From Thamnidium elegans (Eukaryota; Mucoromycota; Mucoromycetes; Mucorales; Mucoraceae), in NCBI GenBank assembly GCA_025201345.1, contig JAIXMG010000054.1, positions 1 to 18,613 on the forward strand: a DNA stretch of 18,613 nt, in the 5' to 3' direction. Of this stretch, positions 1 through 13,095 are shown piece by piece. The number at the start of each line of letters is the position of its first letter. Within the stretch, counting starts at the first letter, position 1. Below the pieces are notes generated by a model that ran no database searches, had not been told where the DNA came from, and saw nothing but the letters and a program-made list of their open reading frames with translations. A program made the translations under genes and the position numbers.

Positions 1-705
1 ACACCCGTTGCATCATGCACAAGACGAACAATAGAAATAATTTTGACAGAGTCTTGCACCACGAGTGCACTATCACCAGTCAGCAATGACTTTAAGCTTT
101 CATAATTTGAAAATCCCAAATTAGGTTCATGTGTATTAAATCTATGTTGAAACGCTATCTTCATATATAAGTAAAAACTGAATAATCAACGCTATTTTTT
201 TTTTTTTTTGTCTTACTTTGATAACGAAACCGTGAAGAATCAGTAGGATGTACCATACATAGCATAACTTGAGCGCAAATATCATGATCCAATTCCCCGT
301 TACTTAAATTCTTATTGTTTAAATAAATAGACACACAATCATCATTACTCTTTAGACAAAGTGAAACACTCCTACGGTAATTTTCAGTAACCTCTCTCTC
401 TCTTTCTTCTCTTTTTTTTTCTTATTCATTTATACTCATTCGTTTTAAAAGTAGGTCCAATAACTTCAATATGTGACAACAATTCGTTACAATTATTTAT
501 TTCCCAAACGGACACAAACGTACCGTCAATGGGTTCTGTCAGATTTGGAAAGAGTTTTTCAGCAAATGACAGATCTACAAAAATAGGAGCAGTTGGTATT
601 GAAACAGTTTTTAGCCACTGACGAAAAAAAAAGGGGGGGGAGGGGGCGCTTACAATCGTCTGGTAATCGATAACTTCTCGAATTCTGCTCACTTTCAGAG
701 GTCAT
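1..705 (-). pseudogene. USP7/Ubp15-type deubiquitinase, 5' fragment (copy 1, cut by window start)
   Basis: This is the first copy of the 5' end of the deubiquitinase described in full at 8720-13095. It starts at the ATG at 703-705. The exons I see are 654-705, about 427-617, 217-371 and 1-154, the last running off the window. They cover the N-terminus and most of the MATH/TRAF-like domain. Compared with the copy at 12384-13095 this one has defects: an extra T in exon 2 (607-612) breaks the frame, and the donor site after exon 2 is lost because the CT-rich stretch at about 405-428 differs and lacks the ATTACC present at 12815-12820. Both changes sit in low-complexity DNA, so I read them as sequence error near a contig end more readily than as true decay. 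No catalytic domain is reached in this copy. Confidence 0.75.
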
Positions 706-1309
706 TAGTGGTAAAGTGAAGAACCATATTTTTTTTTCCTGAAAATATATGTGCACAATCGCGTAGGAGGCTAAAAAAAAACACGTCAAATAAAACACGC
801 GAAGTTTGTATCTCCTCTGTATTACATAATTGCTTTAATACGTCATGATAGCCCGAGGGAAACATAATCTGGATAATGCATAACTATAAATAAAGAGTGC
901 ATTAAAATATGCTAGTGTATCAAGTTTCCTTTTTACAGTTTGGTCCTTTTTAAAGTTTAAAAAACAAAATTATGCCGATTTTCGTTAAAGCGATTTTTTG
1001 CACACATAACATCGTGACATTTTTTTAAAGAAGCAAAAGCCTTATTTTTTTTTTTACAAGTATATATTTTATACATAGATGCCTCCGCTTTTACTCTAAA
1101 ACTATCCATCGGAAAGGGGGGAAGGAAAGTGAATTTTATAATTTATTATAATGGTTTATAAATGTAAATAGATGTACGGAAATTCGAGCTAAATACTAAG
1201 AGTGCGAATAATAATCTAATAAAGATTTACCGTTATTTTTGTTTGAACCGTTGGATCTAATAAAACTTGTTAGTTATTATCACACTGTTTTTTTTAAAAA
1301 AAAAAAATC
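706..1309. other. Intergenic region between polymerase kappa 3' end and deubiquitinase start
   Basis: This 0.6-kb AT-rich stretch lies between two genes that both read leftward. It should hold the 3' end of the polymerase gene and the promoter of the deubiquitinase. On the minus strand an AATAAA lies at 1142-1147, about 165 nt past the polymerase stop, and could serve polyadenylation. I see no convincing ORF, tRNA or other RNA gene. The same region recurs at 13096-13699. Confidence 0.6.
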
Positions 1310-1944
1310 TTACCGTTTCACTCGTTTTGTATTCGATACAAGATATAATCTCTCCCTATCCAATTGATCTTTTAAAATAGCCTTTACTTCAACTTTGCTC
1401 AAGCACTCATCTACGTGTTTATTAAAGTTTGTATTGTCCAAGACCAGTTGGCGATTGCAGATAGGACATGCAAGAGCAGGAATATTCTCGGTTGTTTTTG
1501 TCTCAAAGGGCTCTCGATTCGTCATTCTATTATCAACTGTAGTAGAGGTACTTTCAGGAAGAGGTAATTTGGTAAAATACTATTTTTGCATTAATATTAC
1601 TTTTTTTTTTTTTTTTGGATTAGTGTATTACTTTTACCTTTCTCACACTTTCATCTTCACTACCTCTTCGTTTCATAGCAGACATACGAATACCCATCAA
1701 TCGAATATTAACCGGTAACTCCTTTAATAACAACTCCTTCGTTATCCTTTCAATATCCTTTGCGGTCCAAATATAAGAAGGCATGGTCTTTGATCGAATT
1801 CTTACTTCATAAGTTACCGACTTCAATTTAATACCAATATTTCTACCCATCAAGTTATTCTTTTCTAAATCTTTTTCAAGTAATTGAGATAATTCATGTA
1901 ATTTTGAGAGTAATTCGGTAGGGTTTGACATGGCAGAAAAAGTT
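1310..1944 (-). CDS. DNA polymerase kappa, C-terminal fragment (copy 1)
   Basis: Two exons, 1638-1944 and 1310-1579, encode the end of a DinB/pol kappa translesion polymerase. Exon one opens after a CAG acceptor with the residues TFSAMSNPTELL and covers the last part of the little-finger domain, including KLKSVTYEVRIRSKT and PVNIRLMGIRMS, which match the family closely. The ATG at 1929-1931 is internal: the TFS before it is also conserved in human POLK. Exon two holds a Rad18-type UBZ4 zinc finger with C-P-I-C and H-V-D-E-C ligands, then a basic tail ending KRVKR. Across the splice the residues ESVRKYFTKL have PIP-box-like spacing without the usual Gln. The palm, fingers and thumb, with all catalytic residues, are absent because upstream sequence is replaced by the poly-T joint at 1984-2017. 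This copy keeps the frame through the end of exon one, unlike the copy at 13700-14333. Confidence 0.85.
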
Positions 1945-1981
1945 CTGTATTGCGTAAATAAGAGTACGTTTAATATATAAG

Positions 1982-1983
<2 letters not shown>

Positions 1984-2017
<34 letters not shown>
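1984..2017. repeat. Poly-T tract at rearrangement joint (copy 1)
   Basis: A 34-nt T homopolymer. To its left is polymerase kappa intron sequence, on the opposite strand. To its right is a deubiquitinase intron on the plus strand. In the intact gene the matching tract at 10282-10332 is 51 A and continues into deubiquitinase exon 12, so this joint is the altered one. The equivalent tract in the other copy is 14373-14408. Confidence 0.85.
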
Positions 2018-2022
<5 letters not shown>

Positions 2023-2063
2023 GCCAAGATAAGGGGAACAGTAATAATTTTTTTTTTTTTTAG

Positions 2064-3578
2064 ATCTCTGGGAAGTTTATATGTTCCCAAAGTAGGACTA
2101 GTATCGGGTATAATGTACGAACTGTTACGACGAGTTGACTTAAGTAGAGAAACGAATATAGATATGTATGAGGTATAATTAATTGATTACAAGGTTATCG
2201 TTGTACGACTTGGGCTTACTATATTTATTACTTACTAAAAAAAAAAAAAAAAAAAAAATACAAAAAGGAATGTGGACCTGGGTTAATACAAAGATTAGAA
2301 ATGGATAAAAAGTTTGAAGAATATGGTATAATTGATGGTGATATTATAATATTTCAAGTAAAGGCATCACAAGAAAAGTAAGTTTTATTATTATTATTAT
2401 TATTGTAACATGAATATTTTGGGTTTATTCATATCGAAAAATTTAGTACAAATCCCAATGTGGTTGAATATATCAATTTCCTACACGATCGTATGCCAGT
2501 TATATTCAAGTCTAAGCAGGAACCACATACATCAATAAGATTAAAACTCTTAAAAAGTATGACATATGATGATATTGCTTTACAGTTAGGACATGTCATA
2601 AATTGGGATCCTGAACGACTCGCATTGATATTACCTGATAATTACGGAAAAGTTGGTCGACATTTAAAAAAAATGAAAGGGATGACATTACTTGATATAT
2701 CTCTAATTATTCCAAGAAGTAATGTAAATAATCTATTGTATTACGATACACTGTCTGTTAGCTTATCGGAATATGAAACCAAAAAATTGATACAAGTCTA
2801 TATTTGTTACTCTTCACTAAATCAATTCAAACATCACCAAGTACTTTTACCTAAACAAGCAAATTGTTCGTATCTTTCCAAGGTTATTTCATCTAGTTAT
2901 ATTGAACCTAGTGTAAGGTTAAGGGTATTTCAAGTAAATGGAGGTAGAATTGAAAAAGTGTATAAAGCGGAAGAAATAATTGAAAGTAATGATAAAAAGT
3001 TACCAATATATGTGGAGGTAAGAATGAGATTTTATTGCAGTTAAAAATCAAACTTTTTTAAATATACAAAATAGATTGTACCTAAAGAGGAATTTAATAT
3101 TGGCGACCAAGACTTTTTTATTTCAGTGTATCATTATCAAAAAGAATTGACACAAACACATTCTGTACCCTTCAAATTTCTTGTAATAAAGGTAAAGTGT
3201 GACAAAAGTTTAAAAAATGAGGTCTGCTGATAAATAAATATACATAAGGATGAAGTATTTTATGATACAAGAAGAAGATTACAAGTAAGATGTGGATTAA
3301 ATGATGAATTATGGAATCAAGTTAATTTTTATATTATAAAAAAGTTTGGTACAATCATTATAAATCGAGGTAAATGTAATATCATATTATAGAAAAAAAA
3401 AAAAAAAAAAAGTGCACGGCCCATTAAATGTAACATCTTTCTTATTTTCTATTTAGACAATTATAGGCTTAGCGATCATTCCTTCAAACCTGATGAATTG
3501 CTTGGTTTAGATCATATCGATCCTCTAGGCAAATATAGTACTACTATCTTGGATAAAGGATTATATATAAAAGATTAA
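2064..3578 (+). pseudogene. USP7/Ubp15-type deubiquitinase, 3' half only (copy 1)
   Basis: Six exons identical in layout to the last six of the intact gene: 2064-2172, 2268-2377, 2447-3017, 3075-3191, 3249-3369 and 3457-3578. All introns are GT-AG and phases agree throughout. They encode the C-terminal ubiquitin-like repeats and the tail ending LDKGLYIKD, which matches the end of human USP7 (the activating C-terminal peptide). Exon 2064 begins in phase 2 after an acceptor, so it is internal and not a start. The upstream exons (MATH and peptidase domain) are missing, replaced by the poly-T joint and the polymerase kappa fragment on the other strand. As placed, this copy has no promoter or start codon of its own and no catalytic residues. 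Its truncation comes from the rearrangement, not from stop codons. Confidence 0.88.
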
Positions 3579-3748
3579 GAAGACACTGTAAAAAAAAAAA
3601 GTGGTCAATTTTTATTTATTTTTTTGGGATACTAACGTACCGAATTACACTCTTTTTTTTTATATATGTATATATATTCATTATAATATATATATATAAA
3701 ACATGTTATACACACAAGCTTTTTTCTGACTTAATACACTCAAGTGGC

Positions 3749-3820
3749 TTCTTCTTTTTCTTTTTTTCTCTCTCTTTTTTTTTTACTCTCTTTCTCTCTT
3801 TTTTTTCTGGTTTTTTTTTT
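3749..3820 (+). promoter_or_regulatory. CT-rich tract upstream of RAS (copy 1)
   Basis: A run of almost pure pyrimidine ends 12 nt before the RAS ATG at 3833. Pyrimidine stretches just before the start codon are common in promoters of strongly expressed fungal genes. Here the whole gap between the deubiquitinase stop and the RAS ATG is only 254 nt, so the promoter must lie in it. The role is inferred from position. Confidence 0.4.
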
Positions 3821-3832
3821 AAACATTGCAAT

Positions 3833-4784
3833 ATGATGCTGTTTAAGATTGTAGTTCTTGGTGACGGTGGCGTCGGAAAGGTACAAAGCAATATTACGTA
3901 CTTTAGCATTTCTTCCTTTTTTTTTAAAAAAAAAAACCATTTTTATTATCATTACAATTAAATAGACAGCACTAACTATTCAGGTAAAGAACAAAATCAA
4001 ACAAAAAAAATATAAAAATTAAAGCAAAATAAAAATTCATCTTTTTACTGCATTAATCTAGCTTTGTTTGAATCATTTTGTTGGTAATAATAAAAGATGA
4101 TAGAGTTATATGAAGACATGACTAATATATATATATATATATATATATATTTGTAGAGGTATTATTTTTTTTAAAAAAAATAAAAAATAAAAAAATAGCT
4201 TATTAAATATACTACTGTATAGACATATGATCCCACTATTGAAGATTCTTATCGTAAACAAGTAGTTATTGACGATTTTCCTTGTGTGCTGGAAGTGTTG
4301 GATACAGCAGGTCAAGGTAATAATATATATTATTGTTACAGAAACAATTTTATTAATAATACACAAAAAAAAAAAAAAAAAAAAAAAAAAAATAGAGGAA
4401 TATACAGCATTACGTGATCAGTGGATCCGAGATGGAGAAGGCTTTTTAATCGTTTACTCGATTACATCTCGTTCAACATATGATCGAGTCAATAAATTTC
4501 GAGATCAAATATTTCGAGTGAAAGATCTTAACAAGGTGCCACTTATTCTTGTTGGAAATAAAAGTGATAAAGTAACAGATCGTGAGGTTTCAAGAGAGGA
4601 AGGAGCGTTAAAAGCCCGAACTTTAAATTGTGATTTTGTGGAAACTTCTGCAAAGACGTGCGTTAACGTTGAAAGGTCATTTTATTCGGTTGTAAGACTT
4701 ATCAGACAGTCCCGAGAAGGCTATCAAGATGGTCCATTTAAAAATAAAAAGAATAAAAAAGACAAAAAGTGTAATATCCTCTAA
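3833..4784 (+). CDS. ras: RAS small GTPase (copy 1)
   Basis: A RAS-subfamily GTPase of about 190 residues, a membrane-anchored GTP switch. Exons are 3833-3880, 3966-3983 (18 nt), 4062-4083 (22 nt), 4157-4158 (2 nt, inferred), 4223-4316 and 4396-4784, which sum to 573 nt. With the first of two tandem ATGs, numbering matches human HRAS. The P-loop is GDGGVGKT at 10-17, with wild-type Gly12 and Gly13. Effector loop residues YDPTIED lie at 32-38, DTAGQ at 57-61, NKSD at 116-119 and SAK at 146-148. The end is a Lys/Asn-rich stretch and the CaaX box CNIL. A final Leu usually directs geranylgeranylation, and the lysines would help plasma-membrane binding. The conserved Glu30 is recovered only if the 2-nt exon AG is spliced in. 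It sits 254 nt after the deubiquitinase stop and 152 nt before the sulfotransferase ATG, all on one strand. Confidence 0.93.
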
Positions 4785-4842
4785 AATAACTATAATTAGC
4801 TGAAACATTTATACATAGACCGTATTTGCGGCATTGTTATAA

Positions 4843-4848
4843 AATAAA
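4843..4848 (+). terminator. Polyadenylation signal of RAS (copy 1)
   Basis: AATAAA 58 nt after the RAS stop codon, followed by a T-rich stretch, in the short gap before the next gene. It is well placed for 3'-end formation. Confidence 0.5.
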
Positions 4849-4936
4849 CTAAACTTTATTTTTTTTTACTCATTTACGTATAAAAAGGACTTCTTTTTTG
4901 TTGTTGTTATTGTTGTTCTTTTATCATTATATCATT

Positions 4937-5688
4937 ATGACGCGAGACTCTTCTTTTTTACAAATCTTGGGTGCTGGTTATGGCCGTACAGGCACAACAA
5001 GTCTTAGAACTGCTTTAAATCTCTTGGGGTAGTACACATATACTTTTTTCCCTGTAAAAAAAAAAAGATTTTCTGACCTTTTTTTTTTTTCTTTTTTCTT
5101 AGATTTAAAACCCATCATATGACCGATGTTATTCTTGACTCTAACCAAAAAGCGGAAATATTTGAAGAAGCTTACAAGGACCGTACACTTAAAGTTGATT
5201 GGGGAAGTGTATATGAAGGTTATGAAGCGGCTGTAGATTGGCCTAGTGTTGCTTTCTTTGATACGCTATATCAATTAAACCCTGATGCTAAAGTAATTTT
5301 ATCGGTTAGAGATCCTGAATCTTGGTACAAGTCAGTCTCTCGTACCATTTATGAATGGCCCGGCGTTGATGATTCGTGGCCCCAAAACATATTAAAAGCG
5401 CGTAAAATGGCTCGTGTAATTGTACGTGATGGTGAATTAGGGGGTCAAAAAAATATCGGCAATAAAGAAGGATTGATTAAACAATTTAAAGATCATACTG
5501 AGCATATCAAATCGGTTGTCAAGCCGGAAAACCTGTTGATTTTTGAATTGGGCACTGATGGCTGGGAAAAGTTGTGCCCATTCTTGGGCATAGCCGAACC
5601 AAAAGATGTACCTTACCCGCATGATAATAAAGGCGCTAATTTTGCGGATTTGTTGCAACAAATAAAGGAAATTTCGATTGGCAGATAA
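4937..5688 (+). CDS. Fungal sulfotransferase-like P-loop protein (copy 1)
   Basis: Two exons, 4937-5028 and 5103-5688, give 225 residues. Residues 10-32 read as a P-loop motif (GAGYGRTGTTSL) typical of the PAPS 5'-phosphosulfate loop in the sulfotransferase_4 group found widely in fungi. Around 99-110 the stretch VRDPESWYKSVS is the matching 3'-phosphate-binding region, with Arg99 and Ser108/110 as candidate contacts. Residues 75-79 (VDWPS) and 184-191 (GWEKLCPF) are also group hallmarks. There is no signal peptide or membrane segment, so it is probably cytosolic. Members are often mislabelled as NAD-dependent epimerases. The substrate is unknown and sulfate transfer is inferred from fold. 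The ATG at 4937 is chosen because it gives the P-loop near the N-terminus, and splicing at GG/A restores Gly31. The ATG at 5119 is internal. Confidence 0.88.
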
Positions 5689-6103
5689 CTCCTATATACA
5701 TTTATATGAAATAAATAAAACTGGTTTTTTTTTATTTACTTCAAAGATGTAATTAGTTAAGATAGTCGAGTTAGCATACTTATTTTTAGCTTTGAACCGT
5801 TAAGTTTCTTATGCCCGAGCAATAGATAACTGCAGGGTTAGTAACATCTTTTCTTTTTTTTTTACAGTGGCTGATAGTATATAGGTTGAGTGCTTTGATA
5901 TTCAAAATGCATTACTATGCATTGCATGGATTAAACCATTATAGAATTCCTCGATCTATAATATAGAGTGTGTCTACATGTACCCCTATTTTGTTCTTAA
6001 GATCGTCTACTATTTATTATTGTCAAAAGAGACTTTTTTTAAAAAAATACCCAAGGTTGTATTAGTATTTTACTTTTTGTTAAAAACCTGGAAAAAAAAA
6101 AAA
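5689..6103. other. 3' flank of sulfotransferase gene up to the palindrome centre
   Basis: Non-coding AT-rich DNA. Overlapping AATAAA signals lie at 5710-5719, about 22 nt past the sulfotransferase stop. The rest holds no ORF with any family resemblance; open frames near 5978-6217 are mirror-image low-complexity translations. The stretch ends in the sequence CCTGG followed by 17 A (6092-6108), where the palindrome turns. Confidence 0.6.
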
Positions 6104-6193
6104 AAAAAGAATAAGAGAGAAAAAAGAAGGAGAAAGGAAAAAAAGAACAACTTTATTGTATTTATAAACATTTTTGCGTATACCAGAAATAAC
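6104..6193. other. Palindrome spacer (loop), copy 1
   Basis: This is the unpaired centre of the inverted repeat. It is purine-rich on the left (6109-6150, AAGAAGG-like) and then holds 40 nt of mixed AT-rich sequence, TTGCGTATACC near the end. Poly-A on its left (6092-6108) and poly-T on its right (6194-6205) belong to the arms and could pair. The second pass at 18500-18582 differs by single-base indels only. Nothing coding or telomere-like is seen. Confidence 0.85.
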
Positions 6194-6608
6194 TTTTTTT
6201 TTTTTCCAGGTTTTTAACAAAAAGTAAAATACTAATACAACCTTGGGTATTTTTTTAAAAAAAGTCTCTTTTGACAATAATAAATAGTAGACGATCTTAA
6301 GAACAAAATAGGGGTACATGTAGACACACTCTATATTATAGATCGAGGAATTCTATAATGGTTTAATCCATGCAATGCATAGTAATGCATTTTGAATATC
6401 AAAGCACTCAACCTATATACTATCAGCCACTGTAAAAAAAAAAGAAAAGATGTTACTAACCCTGCAGTTATCTATTGCTCGGGCATAAGAAACTTAACGG
6501 TTCAAAGCTAAAAATAAGTATGCTAACTCGACTATCTTAACTAATTACATCTTTGAAGTAAATAAAAAAAAACCAGTTTTATTTATTTCATATAAATGTA
6601 TATAGGAG

Positions 6609-7360
6609 TTATCTGCCAATCGAAATTTCCTTTATTTGTTGCAACAAATCCGCAAAATTAGCGCCTTTATTATCATGCGGGTAAGGTACATCTTTTGGTT
6701 CGGCTATGCCCAAGAATGGGCACAACTTTTCCCAGCCATCAGTGCCCAATTCAAAAATCAACAGGTTTTCCGGCTTGACAACCGATTTGATATGCTCAGT
6801 ATGATCTTTAAATTGTTTAATCAATCCTTCTTTATTGCCGATATTTTTTTGACCCCCTAATTCACCATCACGTACAATTACACGAGCCATTTTACGCGCT
6901 TTTAATATGTTTTGGGGCCACGAATCATCAACGCCGGGCCATTCATAAATGGTACGAGAGACTGACTTGTACCAAGATTCAGGATCTCTAACCGATAAAA
7001 TTACTTTAGCATCAGGGTTTAATTGATATAGCGTATCAAAGAAAGCAACACTAGGCCAATCTACAGCCGCTTCATAACCTTCATATACACTTCCCCAATC
7101 AACTTTAAGTGTACGGTCCTTGTAAGCTTCTTCAAATATTTCCGCTTTTTGGTTAGAGTCAAGAATAACATCGGTCATATGATGGGTTTTAAATCTAAGA
7201 AAAAAGAAAAAAAAAAAAGGTCAGAAAATCTTTTTTTTTTTACAGGGAAAAAAGTATATGTGTACTACCCCAAGAGATTTAAAGCAGTTCTAAGACTTGT
7301 TGTGCCTGTACGGCCATAACCAGCACCCAAGATTTGTAAAAAAGAAGAGTCTCGCGTCAT
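6609..7360 (-). CDS. Fungal sulfotransferase-like P-loop protein (copy 2, native context)
   Basis: Inverted copy of the gene at 4937-5688, with exons 7269-7360 and 6609-7194 and the same 225-residue product. The same GAGYGRTGT loop and VRDPESWY region are present, and I see no coding differences. Here it follows RAS and the intact deubiquitinase on the minus strand, so this is most likely the original gene order. Its start lies 152 nt from the RAS stop. The 3' flank, 6194-6608, is the mirror of 5689-6103 and has the AATAAA signals at 6578-6587. I find nothing else in that flank. Confidence 0.88.
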
Positions 7361-7448
7361 AATGATATAATGATAAAAGAACAACAATAACAACAACAAA
7401 AAAGAAGTCCTTTTTATACGTAAATGAGTAAAAAAAAATAAAGTTTAG

Positions 7449-7454
7449 TTTATT
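7449..7454 (-). terminator. Polyadenylation signal of RAS (copy 2)
   Basis: AATAAA on the minus strand 58 nt beyond the RAS stop, the mirror of the site at 4843-4848. Confidence 0.5.
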
Positions 7455-7512
7455 TTATAACAATGCCGCAAATACGGTCTATGTATAAATGTTTCAGCTA
7501 ATTATAGTTATT

Positions 7513-7902
7513 TTAGAGGATATTACACTTTTTGTCTTTTTTATTCTTTTTATTTTTAAATGGACCATCTTGATAGCCTTCTCGGGACTGTCTGATAAGT
7601 CTTACAACCGAATAAAATGACCTTTCAACGTTAACGCACGTCTTTGCAGAAGTTTCCACAAAATCACAATTTAAAGTTCGGGCTTTTAACGCTCCTTCCT
7701 CTCTTGAAACCTCACGATCTGTTACTTTATCACTTTTATTTCCAACAAGAATAAGTGGCACCTTGTTAAGATCTTTCACTCGAAATATTTGATCTCGAAA
7801 TTTATTGACTCGATCATATGTTGAACGAGATGTAATCGAGTAAACGATTAAAAAGCCTTCTCCATCTCGGATCCACTGATCACGTAATGCTGTATATTCC
7901 TC

Positions 7903-7933
<31 letters not shown>

Positions 7934-8465
7934 GTGTATTATTAATAAAATTGTTTCTGTAACAATAATATATATTATTACCTTGACCTGCTGTATCCAA
8001 CACTTCCAGCACACAAGGAAAATCGTCAATAACTACTTGTTTACGATAAGAATCTTCAATAGTGGGATCATATGTCTATACAGTAGTATATTTAATAAGC
8101 TATTTTTTTATTTTTTATTTTTTTTAAAAAAAATAATACCTCTACAAATATATATATATATATATATATATATTAGTCATGTCTTCATATAACTCTATCA
8201 TCTTTTATTATTACCAACAAAATGATTCAAACAAAGCTAGATTAATGCAGTAAAAAGATGAATTTTTATTTTGCTTTAATTTTTATATTTTTTTTGTTTG
8301 ATTTTGTTCTTTACCTGAATAGTTAGTGCTGTCTATTTAATTGTAATGATAATAAAAATGGTTTTTTTTTTTAAAAAAAAAGGAAGAAATGCTAAAGTAC
8401 GTAATATTGCTTTGTACCTTTCCGACGCCACCGTCACCAAGAACTACAATCTTAAACAGCATCAT
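7513..8465 (-). CDS. ras: RAS small GTPase (copy 2, native context)
   Basis: Inverted copy of the gene at 3833-4784. Exons on the minus strand are 8418-8465, 8315-8332, 8215-8236, 8140-8141 (2 nt, inferred), 7982-8075 and 7513-7901, giving the same 190-residue protein with P-loop, DTAGQ, NKSD, SAK and a CNIL end. The only difference I find is one extra base in an intronic T run (7905-7933). This copy sits directly downstream of the complete deubiquitinase gene, with a 254-nt gap, so it probably shows the natural neighbourhood. Confidence 0.93.
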
Positions 8466-8477
8466 ATTGCAATGTTT

Positions 8478-8549
8478 AAAAAAAAAACCAGAAAAAAAAG
8501 AGAGAAAGAGAGTAAAAAAAAAAGAGAGAGAAAAAAAGAAAAAGAAGAA
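8478..8549 (-). promoter_or_regulatory. CT-rich tract upstream of RAS (copy 2)
   Basis: Pyrimidine-rich on the minus strand, ending 12 nt before the RAS start at 8465. It mirrors 3749-3820. A promoter role is inferred from position. Confidence 0.4.
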
Positions 8550-8719
8550 GCCACTTGAGTGTATTAAGTCAGAAAAAAGCTTGTGTGTATAACATGTTTT
8601 ATATATATATATTATAATGAATATATATACATATATAAAAAAAAAGAGTGTAATTCGGTACGTTAGTATCCCAAAAAAATAAATAAAAATTGACCACTTT
8701 TTTTTTTTACAGTGTCTTC

Positions 8720-13095
<4,376 letters not shown>

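Larger units (their letters stand above)
2018..6103 (+). repeat. Left arm of giant palindrome
   Basis: This 4.09-kb arm is repeated inverted at 6194-10281. Paired positions sum to about 12297-12299 all along the arm, so it is nearly free of indels apart from homopolymer length, for example the poly-A at 4365-4392, which is one base longer in the other arm. It carries the 3' half of the deubiquitinase, the whole RAS gene and the whole sulfotransferase-like gene. The spacer between arms is 6104-6193. Confidence 0.95.

Noticed and set aside
1230..1265. Possible tRNA B-box (GGTTCAAAC on the minus strand; a similar GGTTCAAAG near 5790-5800)
   Set aside because: No matching A-box, acceptor stem or anticodon arm can be drawn around either.
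2460..3044. A separate 194-residue gene starting at 2460
   Set aside because: The start is GTG inside an exon. The frame continues upstream to the acceptor at 2446 and matches the middle of USP7, and the last residues are intron read-through.
3706..3952. Minus-strand open frames rich in Lys/Arg/Glu opposite the RAS 5' end (also at 8346-8592 and 16097-16343)
   Set aside because: They are translations of the CT/GA-rich tract upstream of RAS and of RAS exon 1 antisense. Composition is low-complexity and no family is recognisable.
4106..4366. Minus-strand frame with Ile-Tyr repeats over RAS introns (also 7887-8192 and 16497-16802)
   Set aside because: It is made of TA microsatellite, poly-T and antisense RAS exons.
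5437..5661. Open frame antisense to the sulfotransferase-like gene (also 6636-6860 and 17829-18053)
   Set aside because: It lies wholly opposite a well-supported exon and has no motif of its own.
5119..5688. Sulfotransferase starting at the ATG at 5119
   Set aside because: This would remove the P-loop. The exon at 4937-5028 supplies it and splices in frame.
6104..6193. Hairpin telomere or replication terminus at the palindrome centre
   Set aside because: No telomere-like short repeat is present on either side, and the sequence continues as a second period.
5978..6319. Mirror-image open frames either side of the palindrome centre with the same N-terminus
   Set aside because: Identical starts come from the inverted repeat itself. 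The frames run into Lys/Phe homopolymer and differ only by spacer sequence.
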